In this document: positions 27,564-35,165 of the stretch, piece by piece
Layout: the number at the start of each line of letters is the position of its first letter
How positions within the stretch are numbered: position 1 is the stretch's first letter
Source of the DNA: Gammaproteobacteria bacterium
GTDB taxonomy: Bacteria > Pseudomonadota > Gammaproteobacteria > Steroidobacterales > Foliamicaceae
DNA length: 64,000 nucleotides
NCBI GenBank assembly: GCA_026707445.1
Contig: JAPOWV010000013.1
Span: 124,001 to 188,000 of the forward strand
Reading direction: 5' to 3'
The notes under the pieces: generated by a model
What the model was told of the DNA's origin: nothing
The model's input: only the letters and a program-made list of their open reading frames with translations
The model's database searches: none
Position numbers and translations under genes: made by a program

Positions 27564-28379
27564 ATGACCATCCGCCGCACGCTCGTCGAGACACCGTCGG
27601 GCTTCGTCCACGTCCGGGCCGCCGGCTCCGGTTCTCCGATCCTGCTTCTGCACTGGACCCCGGCGTCCAGTCGCCAATACGTGCCCGTACTCAACAAACT
27701 CGGCGATTCGGGATTCGCCGGCTACGCACCGGACAACATGGGCTACGGCCAGTCGGACCCGCGCCCCGCCCCATGGTTGGTGAAGGACTATGCCGACAAC
27801 ATCGCCGCGGTAATGGACGGACTGGGGCTCGAATCCGCGGCCGTGGTGGGCGGCCATGTTTCCTCCGAATTCGCGGTCGAGCTGTCGCTGCGCCATCCCG
27901 AGCGTGTAACGCACCTGGTGCTCGACGGCTGCCCGGTCTGGGACCGCGCCTTCCGCGACGAGGTGCTCAGCGTGTCCCGGCAGCCGGCGCCGGAATGGTC
28001 GGAGGACGGCGCTCATATCGCCTGGGTCTGGGAGCGGTCGCTGTGGTTGCAGCGCATGTGGGACTCGAAATTCGAACTGGACGACGAGGGCGCGGCCCTG
28101 CTCCGCAACGCGGTCATCGACAGCATGCTGGCGCAGCAGATGGACGACGCGACGGAGGCGCTGCGGGAATACGAGATGGGGGACGCGCTGGCGAAGGTCC
28201 GCGTTCCCACGCTGGCGCTCACTGCCGAGACGGACCCCCTGAACAATTGCCATGAAAAGGTGCTGGCGCTGGTCAAGGGCTCGGTGGGACACACCTTCGC
28301 GGGCGGCCATCCGCATCACTATCCGGAAAAGGCCGGCGAGTACCTGGACGTTATTCTGAAGTTTCTTCGGAGCGGCTGA
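27564..28379 (+). CDS. Alpha/beta hydrolase-fold protein with atypical nucleophile elbow
   Basis: This 271-aa protein has the alpha/beta hydrolase layout: oxyanion region LLLHWTPASSRQYVPVL, NMGYGQSDPRP, a nucleophile-elbow region, the acid in LTAETDPLN and the base in FAGGHPHHYPEKA. At the elbow the sequence reads VVGGHVSSEFAVELSLRHPERV where GxSxG is expected. Aligning on the conserved helix after it places His, not Ser, at the nucleophile position (GGHVS). The protein may therefore be non-hydrolytic or use a different chemistry. ATG 27564 lies 26 bp after the PhyH stop. Confidence 0.78.
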   Translation: MTIRRTLVETPSGFVHVRAAGSGSPILLLHWTPASSRQYVPVLNKLGDSGFAGYAPDNMGYGQSDPRPAPWLVKDYADNIAAVMDGLGLESAAVVGGHVSSEFAVELSLRHPERVTHLVLDGCPVWDRAFRDEVLSVSRQPAPEWSEDGAHIAWVWERSLWLQRMWDSKFELDDEGAALLRNAVIDSMLAQQMDDATEALREYEMGDALAKVRVPTLALTAETDPLNNCHEKVLALVKGSVGHTFAGGHPHHYPEKAGEYLDVILKFLRSG

Positions 28380-28395
28380 AGAGTCCCTCGCGCGC

Positions 28396-28440
28396 TCCTG
28401 CCCCATTCCCTCTGGAGCCACTTCGCGACGCTCCTGCCGG
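28396..28440 (+). repeat. 45-bp direct repeat, copy 1
   Basis: Begins TCCTGCCCCATTCCCTCTGG and is identical over 45 bases to 28473-28517, 77 bp downstream. It lies in the intergenic gap between the alpha/beta hydrolase and bolA. Confidence 0.9.
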
Positions 28441-28469
28441 AAGAAGGCAGGCTGCTGCGGCCCTTCGCA

Positions 28470-28533
28470 CGTTCCTGCCCCATTCCCTCTGGAGCCACTT
28501 CGCGACGCTCCTGCCGGGAATGGGGCAGGAACG
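28470..28533. terminator. 18-bp inverted repeat between convergent genes
   Basis: CGTTCCTGCCCCATTCCC (28470-28487) and its exact reverse complement (28516-28533) flank a 28-base loop. The structure lies between convergent alpha/beta hydrolase and bolA genes. It could end transcription from both sides, but there is no clear T-tract. Confidence 0.5.
28473..28517 (+). repeat. 45-bp direct repeat, copy 2
   Basis: Perfect copy of 28396-28440. Its 5' end overlaps the left arm of the inverted repeat at 28470-28533, so the gap may have grown by local duplication of a hairpin-forming unit. Confidence 0.9.
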
Positions 28534-28549
28534 CGCTTTAGTGGGCGCT

Positions 28550-28825
28550 TTACTTTGCCTCGTCCGGAGTCAGGGCGGTGATGACCAGGGCGTGGATGGG
28601 GCCCTGCATCATTTCGTCGAGGGCCGCATAGACCAGGCGGTGGCGGGCGAGCGGGGCCAGGCCGGCGAATTGCTCGGCCACGATGCGGACCGAGTAATGG
28701 CCGCCGCCGTCGCGAGCGCCCACGTGGCCGGCGTGCAGGTGTGAGTCATCCTGGACTTGGACTTCGCAGGGCGCGAGGGCCTTGAGCAGCCGGGCGCGGA
28801 TCAGGGACGGGCGATCGGCGGTCAT
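28550..28825 (-). CDS. bolA: BolA family protein
   Basis: This 91-aa protein shows the BolA fold: RARLLKALAPCEVQVQDDSHLHAGH, then GGGHYSVRIVAEQFAGLAPLARHRLVYAALDEMM and IHALVITALTP. The DDSHLHAGH and the later RH pair provide the histidines that help hold a [2Fe-2S] cluster with a monothiol glutaredoxin. It overlaps yciB by four bases (ATGA), a pairing frequent in Proteobacteria. Confidence 0.9.
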   Translation of the reverse strand: MTADRPSLIRARLLKALAPCEVQVQDDSHLHAGHVGARDGGGHYSVRIVAEQFAGLAPLARHRLVYAALDEMMQGPIHALVITALTPDEAK

Positions 28826-29379
28826 TCGCCTTCAGCCGTCTTCAGTGAGTGCACTACCCAGAAGCCCTGCAGCAGGCCGAACACGAGGGTCAGAGCGGTC
28901 AGGCCGAACAGCTTGAAGTAGACCCAGGTGGCTTCGCTGAACGTATAGGCCACCCAGAGGTTGAGCACGCCCATCAGCGCCAGGAACATCAGCCATGCCC
29001 AGTCCAGCGCCGACGCCGTTCGCGCCGGCAGGGCGGAGAAGCCTTCGGCCTGCGATTTCAGGATGGCATGGATCACGCCCTTGCGCTTCCACAGGCGCGC
29101 GCCCACAAGGGCCAGGCTCATCGCCCAGTACAGGACGGTCGGCTTCCACTTGATGAACACGGGGTCCTTCAGCACCACGGTCAGCGTGCCGAACACCAGC
29201 ACCAGTCCCGCAGAGGCCAGCGTGATGGGCTTAGGCTTGTAGCGCCCGCCAAGCAGCCACTGCGCGGCAACCTGCACGATCACCGCGCCCATGAGCACCC
29301 AGACGGCCGGGATCAGCCCCCACACGAGATAGGCCGCCAGAAACGGCACGAGAAAGAAAAAATCCAGAAAAACCTGCAC
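28822..29379 (-). CDS. yciB: Inner-membrane septation protein A-like (YciB)
   Basis: This 185-aa integral membrane protein has five to six helices and the family's start FLDFFFLVPFLAAYLVWG, YWAMSLALVGARLWKRKG and DWAWLMFLALMGVLNLWVAYTFSEATWVYFKLFG. YciB is linked to cell-envelope and intracellular septation. The start is GTG 29379. It is divergent from the peptide transporter with about 58 bp between starts. Confidence 0.9.
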   Translation of the reverse strand: MQVFLDFFFLVPFLAAYLVWGLIPAVWVLMGAVIVQVAAQWLLGGRYKPKPITLASAGLVLVFGTLTVVLKDPVFIKWKPTVLYWAMSLALVGARLWKRKGVIHAILKSQAEGFSALPARTASALDWAWLMFLALMGVLNLWVAYTFSEATWVYFKLFGLTALTLVFGLLQGFWVVHSLKTAEGE

Positions 29380-29425
29380 GGCGGCGGAAATGATAGCGCG
29401 CCGGCAGGCCCGGGAATGCGCTGAC

Positions 29426-29431
29426 TATAAT
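29426..29431 (+). promoter_or_regulatory. -10 TATAAT, 6 nt before the peptide transporter ATG
   Basis: A perfect TATAAT is followed by GCGCCG and then ATG, so transcription would begin at the start codon and give a leaderless mRNA. No good -35 at 17 bp was seen. Confidence 0.5.
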
Positions 29432-29437
29432 GCGCCG

Positions 29438-30910
29438 ATGCTTAATTTCTTCCAGCATCCGCGGGGTCTGGTCACCCTGTTCTTCACGGAAATGTGGGAG
29501 CGCATGAGCTACTACGGCATGCGCGCCCTGCTTGTGCTGTTCATGGTCGACCAGGTGCAGCGGGGCGGCATGGGCCTGACCGACGAGATCGCAACGGCCA
29601 TTTACGGGGTCTATACGGCCGCGGTGTACCTGGTGGCGTTGCCCGGTGGCTGGATGGCGGACCGCCTGCTGGGCGGCCAGCGCGCCGTCTGGGTGGGCGG
29701 CATCATCATCATGAGCGGGCATTTCGTGCTCGCCGTGCCGAGCGTCGCCACCTTCTACATGGGGTTGATCCTGGTAGTTCTGGGCACCGGTTTGCTCAAG
29801 CCCAATATCAGCGCCCTGGTCGGGCAACTCTACTCGCCCACCGACCCACGGCGCGACGGCGGTTTCACGCTCTATTACCTGGGCATCAACGTCGGCGCGT
29901 TCATCGGGCCGCTGGTTTGCGGCTGGCTTGCCGACTACAACTGGCACTACGGTTTCGCCGCCGCGGGGGTGGGCATGCTGTTCGGCCTGGTGCAGTTCTA
30001 CTACACCCGCAAGTACCTGGGCGAGGCCGGCGCCCGTCCCGAATCCGCCGCCTCTGCCGCCTATCGAAGGAAGGTCTGGCTGGGCGTGGCGGCCGCCCTC
30101 GCGGCGCTCGCCACCGTGTATGCCGGCGCGCTGGGCGGCGCGATCGAACTGAACGCGCGCGCGATTGCGGAAGCGAGCGCCGTCGTGATCGTTGCCGTGG
30201 CGGCGATCTACTTCCTTTTCCTGCTGTTTTTCGGGGGACTTACGCGCGACGAGCGCCTGCGCGTCATCGGCATCATCGTGCTGTTCTTCGGCGCCGCCAT
30301 GTTCTGGGCCGGCTTCGAGCAGTCCGGCTCGTCGCTCAACCTGTTCGCCGAGCGCTACACGATCCGCGAGTTCGGATCGTTCAGCTTCCCGGCCGAGTGG
30401 TTCCAGTCGCTCAATCCGTTCTTCATCATCGTCCTGGGTCCGCTGTTCGCGATGCTGTGGACGGCCCTGGCGCAGCGTAATCTCGACCCCTCCACGCCAT
30501 TGAAGTTCGCCTTCGGGCTCATCCAGCTCGGGCTGGGCTTTGTTGTGATGATCGGTGCCGCCACGCTGGTGGCCGAAGGCAACCCGGTCCTGCCCACCTG
30601 GCTGTTCTTTACCTACCTGCTGCACACGACCGGCGAGTTGTGCCTGAGCCCGGTGGGCCTTTCCGCGGTCACCCGGCTGGCGCCGAAGAAGTACGTGGGC
30701 CAGATGATGGGCATCTGGTTCCTGGGCGCATCGCTCGGCAGCCTGATCGCCGGGCTGATCGCGGGCGAGTTCGACCCCGAGGCGCTCAGCGACATGCCCG
30801 GACTCTACTGGCAGATCGTGCTTACGACCGTCGGCAGCGGCCTGATCCTCGCCGTTTTCCTGAAACCATTGAAGAAGTGCATGACACCCGCGGAGGAAGA
30901 AACAAAGTGA
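29438..30910 (+). CDS. Proton-dependent oligopeptide (POT/PTR2) transporter
   Basis: This 490-aa MFS-type protein has the PTR2 signatures FFTEMWERMSYYGMRALLVLFM (ExxER-type motif region, helix 1) and LGTGLLKPNISALVGQLY (helix 4-5), plus FTLYYLGINVGAFIGPLVCGW. POT proteins import di- and tripeptides with protons across the inner membrane. An in-frame upstream start at 29390 was rejected because it would overlap the promoter and the divergent yciB leader. The TGA stop overlaps the GTG start of the secreted dipeptidase gene (GTGA). Confidence 0.92.
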   Translation: MLNFFQHPRGLVTLFFTEMWERMSYYGMRALLVLFMVDQVQRGGMGLTDEIATAIYGVYTAAVYLVALPGGWMADRLLGGQRAVWVGGIIIMSGHFVLAVPSVATFYMGLILVVLGTGLLKPNISALVGQLYSPTDPRRDGGFTLYYLGINVGAFIGPLVCGWLADYNWHYGFAAAGVGMLFGLVQFYYTRKYLGEAGARPESAASAAYRRKVWLGVAAALAALATVYAGALGGAIELNARAIAEASAVVIVAVAAIYFLFLLFFGGLTRDERLRVIGIIVLFFGAAMFWAGFEQSGSSLNLFAERYTIREFGSFSFPAEWFQSLNPFFIIVLGPLFAMLWTALAQRNLDPSTPLKFAFGLIQLGLGFVVMIGAATLVAEGNPVLPTWLFFTYLLHTTGELCLSPVGLSAVTRLAPKKYVGQMMGIWFLGASLGSLIAGLIAGEFDPEALSDMPGLYWQIVLTTVGSGLILAVFLKPLKKCMTPAEEETK

Positions 30911-32703
30911 ATACCCGAATCGTCGTGGCGGCGCTGGCCCTGACCGTGCCTCTCAGCGCATCGACCCAAGACACGCCGCTGCTAAGCGCCGAGGATTTCG
31001 TCCGGGAAACCAGCGAGCAATACGAAGAATTCCGTCGGGAAGGCGCCGCGGCGGCCTGGGCCTACCAGACCTACATCACGCCGGACACGGCGCTGCTCGC
31101 CGCCCGGGCGCAGGAACGGGGGCTCAAGTTTCAGAGTTCCGCGGTCGAGAACGCCAAACGCTATGACGGAATTGAACTCGCCCCGCTGACACAGCGCGCC
31201 GTCAACGCGATCAAGTGGGGGTCGACGCTACCGGCGCCGAACGACGACGCCAAGCGCCGCGAACTGTCGGAAATCATGACCCGCATGGAAGGCGCTTACG
31301 GCAGCGGAAAGTACTGTCCCGACGGCCAAGAGAGCTGCCGCGACCTCGAACAGCTCAGCGTCGTCATGGCGAACAGCCGGGACTACTACGAACTGCTGGA
31401 AGCATGGCGCGGCTGGCGAACGATCTCTCCGCCGATCCGCGCCGACTATCGGCGTTTCGTGGAATTGGGCAACGAGGGCGCGAAAGAGCTGGGATTCAAC
31501 GACATGGGCGAGCTCTGGCGTTCCGGCTACGATATGCCGGTGGCCGATTTCGGCGACGAAGTGGAGCGGCTTTGGAGCCAGGTTTCGCCGCTGTACGAAC
31601 AGTTGCACTGTTACACCGCCGACAAGCTCCGGCAGGCCTACGGCGAGGAAATCGTGCCCTCGGGCGAGCCGATCCCGGCGCACCTGCTGGGCAATATGTG
31701 GTCGCAGACCTGGGGCGAAATCTACGACCTGGCGGAGCCCTACCCCGGCGTGGCGGAACTGAACGTGACCCAGGCGATGCAGGACCGCGACTACAGCGCC
31801 GTCTACATGACCGAGCTGGCGGAAGATTTCTTCGTTTCGCTGGGCATGCCCACGCTGCCGGAGAGTTTCTGGCAGCGTTCGCTGCTGGTGAAGCCGCAGG
31901 ACCGCGAGGTGGTCTGCCACGCCAGCGCCTGGAGCATGGACGGCAAGGACGACGTGCGGATCAAGATGTGCATCGAACCCACCCAGGACCACCTGTTCAC
32001 GATCTATCACGAACTGGGACACATCTACTACTTCCTGGCGTACAAGGATCAGCCGATCGTTTTCCAGTCGGGGGCCCACGACGGTTTCCACGAGGCGGTG
32101 GGCGATACGGTCACGCTGTCGATGACCGGCGACTTTCTGAAAAACCTGGGCCTGATCAAGGAGGTGGAGGACAGTCCCGAGGCGCTGATCAACTCGCAGA
32201 TGAAGCTGGCGCTGGACAAGATCGCCTTTCTGCCCTTCGGCAAGCTGATGGACCAGTGGCGCTGGGGCGTGTTCTCCGGGGAGATCGCACCGGAGGACTA
32301 CAACGCGGCGTGGTGGGACCTGCGCACGCGCTACCAGGGCATACGGCCTCCGGTGGAGCGCAGCGAAGCCGATTTCGATCCGGGCGCCAAGTACCACATT
32401 CCCGGGAATACGCCCTACACCCGCTACTTCCTGGCCTTCGTGCTGCAATTCCAGTTCCAGCGGGCGCTGTGCGACGCCGCGGGATTCGAGGGACCGCTGC
32501 ACGAATGCTCGATCTACGGGAACAAGGAAGCCGGCGCGCTGCTGTGGAAGATGCTGCAGCAGGGTTCCAGCCAACCATGGCAGGACTCGATGGAGGCAGT
32601 CACCGGCCAGCGCGAAATGGACGCGTCCGCGATCATCGCCTACTTCCAGCCGCTCATGGACTGGCTTGAGACTCGGAACAAGGGGCTTTCCTGCGGCTGG
32701 TAG
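30907..32703 (+). CDS. Exported M2-family peptidyl-dipeptidase (bacterial ACE)
   Basis: This 598-aa zinc peptidase has a signal peptide (NTRIVVAALALTVPLSAST, then QDTPLLSAEDF). The catalytic TIYHELGHIYYFLAY (HExxH) and the third ligand Glu in GFHEAVGDTVTLSM are intact. M2 peptidases remove C-terminal dipeptides from peptides. The start GTG 30907 overlaps the transporter stop, so synthesis of the exported peptidase is coupled to that of the inner-membrane dipeptide transporter. I infer that the peptidase feeds the transporter. The length and single catalytic domain match known bacterial ACE homologues. Confidence 0.93.
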   Translation: MNTRIVVAALALTVPLSASTQDTPLLSAEDFVRETSEQYEEFRREGAAAAWAYQTYITPDTALLAARAQERGLKFQSSAVENAKRYDGIELAPLTQRAVNAIKWGSTLPAPNDDAKRRELSEIMTRMEGAYGSGKYCPDGQESCRDLEQLSVVMANSRDYYELLEAWRGWRTISPPIRADYRRFVELGNEGAKELGFNDMGELWRSGYDMPVADFGDEVERLWSQVSPLYEQLHCYTADKLRQAYGEEIVPSGEPIPAHLLGNMWSQTWGEIYDLAEPYPGVAELNVTQAMQDRDYSAVYMTELAEDFFVSLGMPTLPESFWQRSLLVKPQDREVVCHASAWSMDGKDDVRIKMCIEPTQDHLFTIYHELGHIYYFLAYKDQPIVFQSGAHDGFHEAVGDTVTLSMTGDFLKNLGLIKEVEDSPEALINSQMKLALDKIAFLPFGKLMDQWRWGVFSGEIAPEDYNAAWWDLRTRYQGIRPPVERSEADFDPGAKYHIPGNTPYTRYFLAFVLQFQFQRALCDAAGFEGPLHECSIYGNKEAGALLWKMLQQGSSQPWQDSMEAVTGQREMDASAIIAYFQPLMDWLETRNKGLSCGW

Positions 32704-32733
32704 TTACTGCCGACCCGTCAGCGCCATTTGCGG

Positions 32734-32739
32734 GATAAT
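32734..32739 (+). promoter_or_regulatory. -10-like GATAAT, 6 nt before metG ATG
   Basis: GATAAT, then CGCGGC, then ATG at 32746. The same 6-nt spacing as in the DUF1295, peptide transporter and acyl-activating genes. No clear -35. Confidence 0.42.
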
Positions 32740-32745
32740 CGCGGC

Positions 32746-34743
32746 ATGACGCGCAAGATCCTTGTCACCGCGGCGCTGCCTTACGCCAGCGGTCAGATCC
32801 ATCTGGGCAACCTGCTTGAGCAGGTGCAGACCGACATCTGGGTACGCTACCAGCGGCTTTCCGGCGCGGATTGCACGTTCGTTTGTGCCACCGATGCGCA
32901 CGGTACGCCCACGATGCTCAAGGCGCGCGAGGAAGGCACAAGCCCCGAGGAATACGCCGAGTCCTGCCGGGCGGCCCATGTGCGGGACTTCGAGTCCTTC
33001 GGGATCCGCTTCGACAACTTCTATACGACGCACTCACCGGAAAACCGGGAACTGGTGGAGCGGATCTACTCCCGGCTGGTGGAGCGCGGTTTCATCCGCA
33101 CCCGCACCATCCAGCAGGCCTATGACGAGGAGGCGGGCATGTTCCTGCCCGACCGCTACGTGCGCGGCGAGTGCCCGTCCTGCGGGGCGGAAGACCAGTA
33201 CGGCGACAGCTGCTCCGCCTGCGGGGCCACCTACGCGCCATCGGAGCTGGTCAACCCGCGCTCGATCCTGAGCGGCCGGCCGCCGGTCACCCGCGAGTCC
33301 GAGCACAAGTTCTTCAAGCTGGGCGAGTTCGAGTCGCTGCTGAAGACCTGGATGCAGGCCAGCAATCTGGACCGCGGCGCGCGCAACAAGCTGGCCGAGT
33401 GGTTCAAGGAGGGCCTCAAGGACTGGGACATCACCCGCGACGAGCCGTATTTCGGATTCGAGGTGCCCGGCGAGAAGGGCAAGTACTTCTACGTCTGGCT
33501 CGACGCCCCGGTGGGTTACATGGCCAGCTTTCGCAATCTCTGCGGTTCAGGCGAGGACGGCGAGAGCCGGTTCGAGCGCTATTTCGGGCCGGACAGCGAT
33601 GCCGAGCTGTACCACTTCATCGGCAAGGACATCCTGTACTTCCACGCGCTGTTCTGGCCGGCGGTGCTGCTCGGGGCGGGCATGCGCACGCCCAGCGGCG
33701 TATGCGTTCATGGCTTTCTTACCGTGGACGGACAGAAGATGTCCAAGTCCAGGGGCACCTTCATTACCGCCGCCGACTACCTTGCGGCCGGTCTGGATCC
33801 CGAGTATCTGCGCTATTACTTCGCAGCGAAGCTCGGGCCCGGCCTGGACGACATCGACCTGCAGCTGGAGGACTTTGCGGCGCGGATCAACTCCGATCTG
33901 GTCGGCAAGCTGGTGAACATCGCCAGCCGCTGCGCCAGCTTCGTGCAGCGCGGGTTCGACAACCGCCTCGGACCGCGCCTGCACGATCCGGCCCTGTACG
34001 AGGAATTCGTCGCGCAGAGGGAGCAGATCGGCGAGCACTACGAATCCCGTTCCTACGGAAAGGCCATGCGGGCGATCATGGCGCTTGCCGACCGCGCCAA
34101 CGTGTGGATCAACGAACAGAAACCCTGGGAACTGGCCAAGGATCCGGACAGGCAGGACGAACTGCAGGCGGTTGTCACGCAGGGAATCAACCTGTTCCGG
34201 GTGCTCATGACCTATATCGCCCCGGTTCTTCCGGACATCTCCTCGAAGGCCGAGGCGTTTCTGCGCTCCGGTCTGAACTGGAAAGAAGTGGACGAACCCC
34301 TGCTTGACGAATCGATTGCCAAATTCAAGCCGCTGGCGGGCCGAATATCGCTCAAGACGCTCAAGGCGCTGGTCGAAACCAATCGCGGACAGGCCGCCGC
34401 CGAAGTCAAGCATTCCGAACCCATCGACATCGACGAGTTCCTGCGCACGGAGCTGCGGGTGGCGAAGATCGTCAAGGCCGAGCGCGTAGCCGGCGCCAAC
34501 CGGCTGTTGCGCCTGACGCTGGAAGACGGCGGCAAGGGCCGAACCGTCTTTGCCGGGATTGCCGGCGCCTACGCCCCATCGATCCTGGTGGGACGCAAGG
34601 TGGTGCTGGTGGCGAACCTGAAGCCGCGCAAGATGCGTTTCGGCGTGTCGGAAGGCATGGTGCTGGCTGCCGGCGAGGGAGAGTCGCGGGTGTTCCTGCT
34701 TTCTCCCGACGAAGGCGCGGAACCGGGCATGCGCGTGCGCTAG
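32746..34743 (+). CDS. metG: Methionyl-tRNA synthetase
   Basis: This 665-aa class I synthetase has the HIGH-like ALPYASGQIHLGN, the KMSKS motif in DGQKMSKSRGTFI, and a zinc-type knuckle GECPSCGAEDQYGDSCSACG. A C-terminal EMAP/Trbp-like tRNA-binding domain begins near residue 560 (LRTELRVAKIVKAERVAGANRLLRL). Length and domains match the dimeric E. coli MetG type. ATG 32746 is used; a slightly longer in-frame reading adds only six residues across the putative -10. Followed 9 bp later by a ferredoxin gene, a common neighbour. Confidence 0.96.
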   Translation: MTRKILVTAALPYASGQIHLGNLLEQVQTDIWVRYQRLSGADCTFVCATDAHGTPTMLKAREEGTSPEEYAESCRAAHVRDFESFGIRFDNFYTTHSPENRELVERIYSRLVERGFIRTRTIQQAYDEEAGMFLPDRYVRGECPSCGAEDQYGDSCSACGATYAPSELVNPRSILSGRPPVTRESEHKFFKLGEFESLLKTWMQASNLDRGARNKLAEWFKEGLKDWDITRDEPYFGFEVPGEKGKYFYVWLDAPVGYMASFRNLCGSGEDGESRFERYFGPDSDAELYHFIGKDILYFHALFWPAVLLGAGMRTPSGVCVHGFLTVDGQKMSKSRGTFITAADYLAAGLDPEYLRYYFAAKLGPGLDDIDLQLEDFAARINSDLVGKLVNIASRCASFVQRGFDNRLGPRLHDPALYEEFVAQREQIGEHYESRSYGKAMRAIMALADRANVWINEQKPWELAKDPDRQDELQAVVTQGINLFRVLMTYIAPVLPDISSKAEAFLRSGLNWKEVDEPLLDESIAKFKPLAGRISLKTLKALVETNRGQAAAEVKHSEPIDIDEFLRTELRVAKIVKAERVAGANRLLRLTLEDGGKGRTVFAGIAGAYAPSILVGRKVVLVANLKPRKMRFGVSEGMVLAAGEGESRVFLLSPDEGAEPGMRVR

Positions 34744-34752
34744 TGCCGTGTC

Positions 34753-35157
34753 ATGCAGCCCTCGGTAGCGCGAATCGACGAAGCGCTATGCGTGGGCTGC
34801 GCACGCTGCCTTCCGGCCTGTCCGGTGGACGCCATTATCGGCAGCCGCAACTTCACCCACACCATCATTCACGACGAGTGCGTGGGCTGCGGTTTGTGCC
34901 TGCCGCCCTGCCCCGTCGATTGCATCGCGATAGAACCGCGTTTCCCCGGCGCACCCGCCGATGATGAGGATGAAGGCATACGGCGCGACAAGCTCCGCAG
35001 ACTGGGAAAGACGGCGCAGCGGCGATTTCGGGCACGCAAGGTCCGGCTGGCCGAGATGGGCGACAGCGCCGAGGCGCGAGTTTCCGGCGCGCCGCCGGTT
35101 ACGGCGACGGCGCCCACGGACGACGAGATCGAGGCGCTTATCCGCCGCCTTTCGTGA
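34753..35157 (+). CDS. RnfB-like small ferredoxin with two [4Fe-4S] motifs
   Basis: This 134-aa protein has two CxxCxxCxxxCP motifs ([16 protein letters not shown] and [16 protein letters not shown]) and a basic C-terminal tail with [13 protein letters not shown]. It matches the ferredoxin part of RnfB/RsxB but has no N-terminal membrane segment or Fe-S domain. Such short 'RnfB-like' proteins are found near metG and nth in many gammaproteobacteria, where their electron partner is unsettled. No rnfA, C, D, G or E is nearby, so a complete Rnf complex is not implied. Confidence 0.8.
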   Translation: MQPSVARIDEALCVGCARCLPACPVDAIIGSRNFTHTIIHDECVGCGLCLPPCPVDCIAIEPRFPGAPADDEDEGIRRDKLRRLGKTAQRRFRARKVRLAEMGDSAEARVSGAPPVTATAPTDDEIEALIRRLS

Positions 35158-35165
35158 CTCCCGCC

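Noticed and set aside
28396-28517. Repeat pair as a CRISPR array
   Set aside because: Only two units, a 32-bp spacer, no cas genes, and the repeats overlap a terminator-like hairpin.
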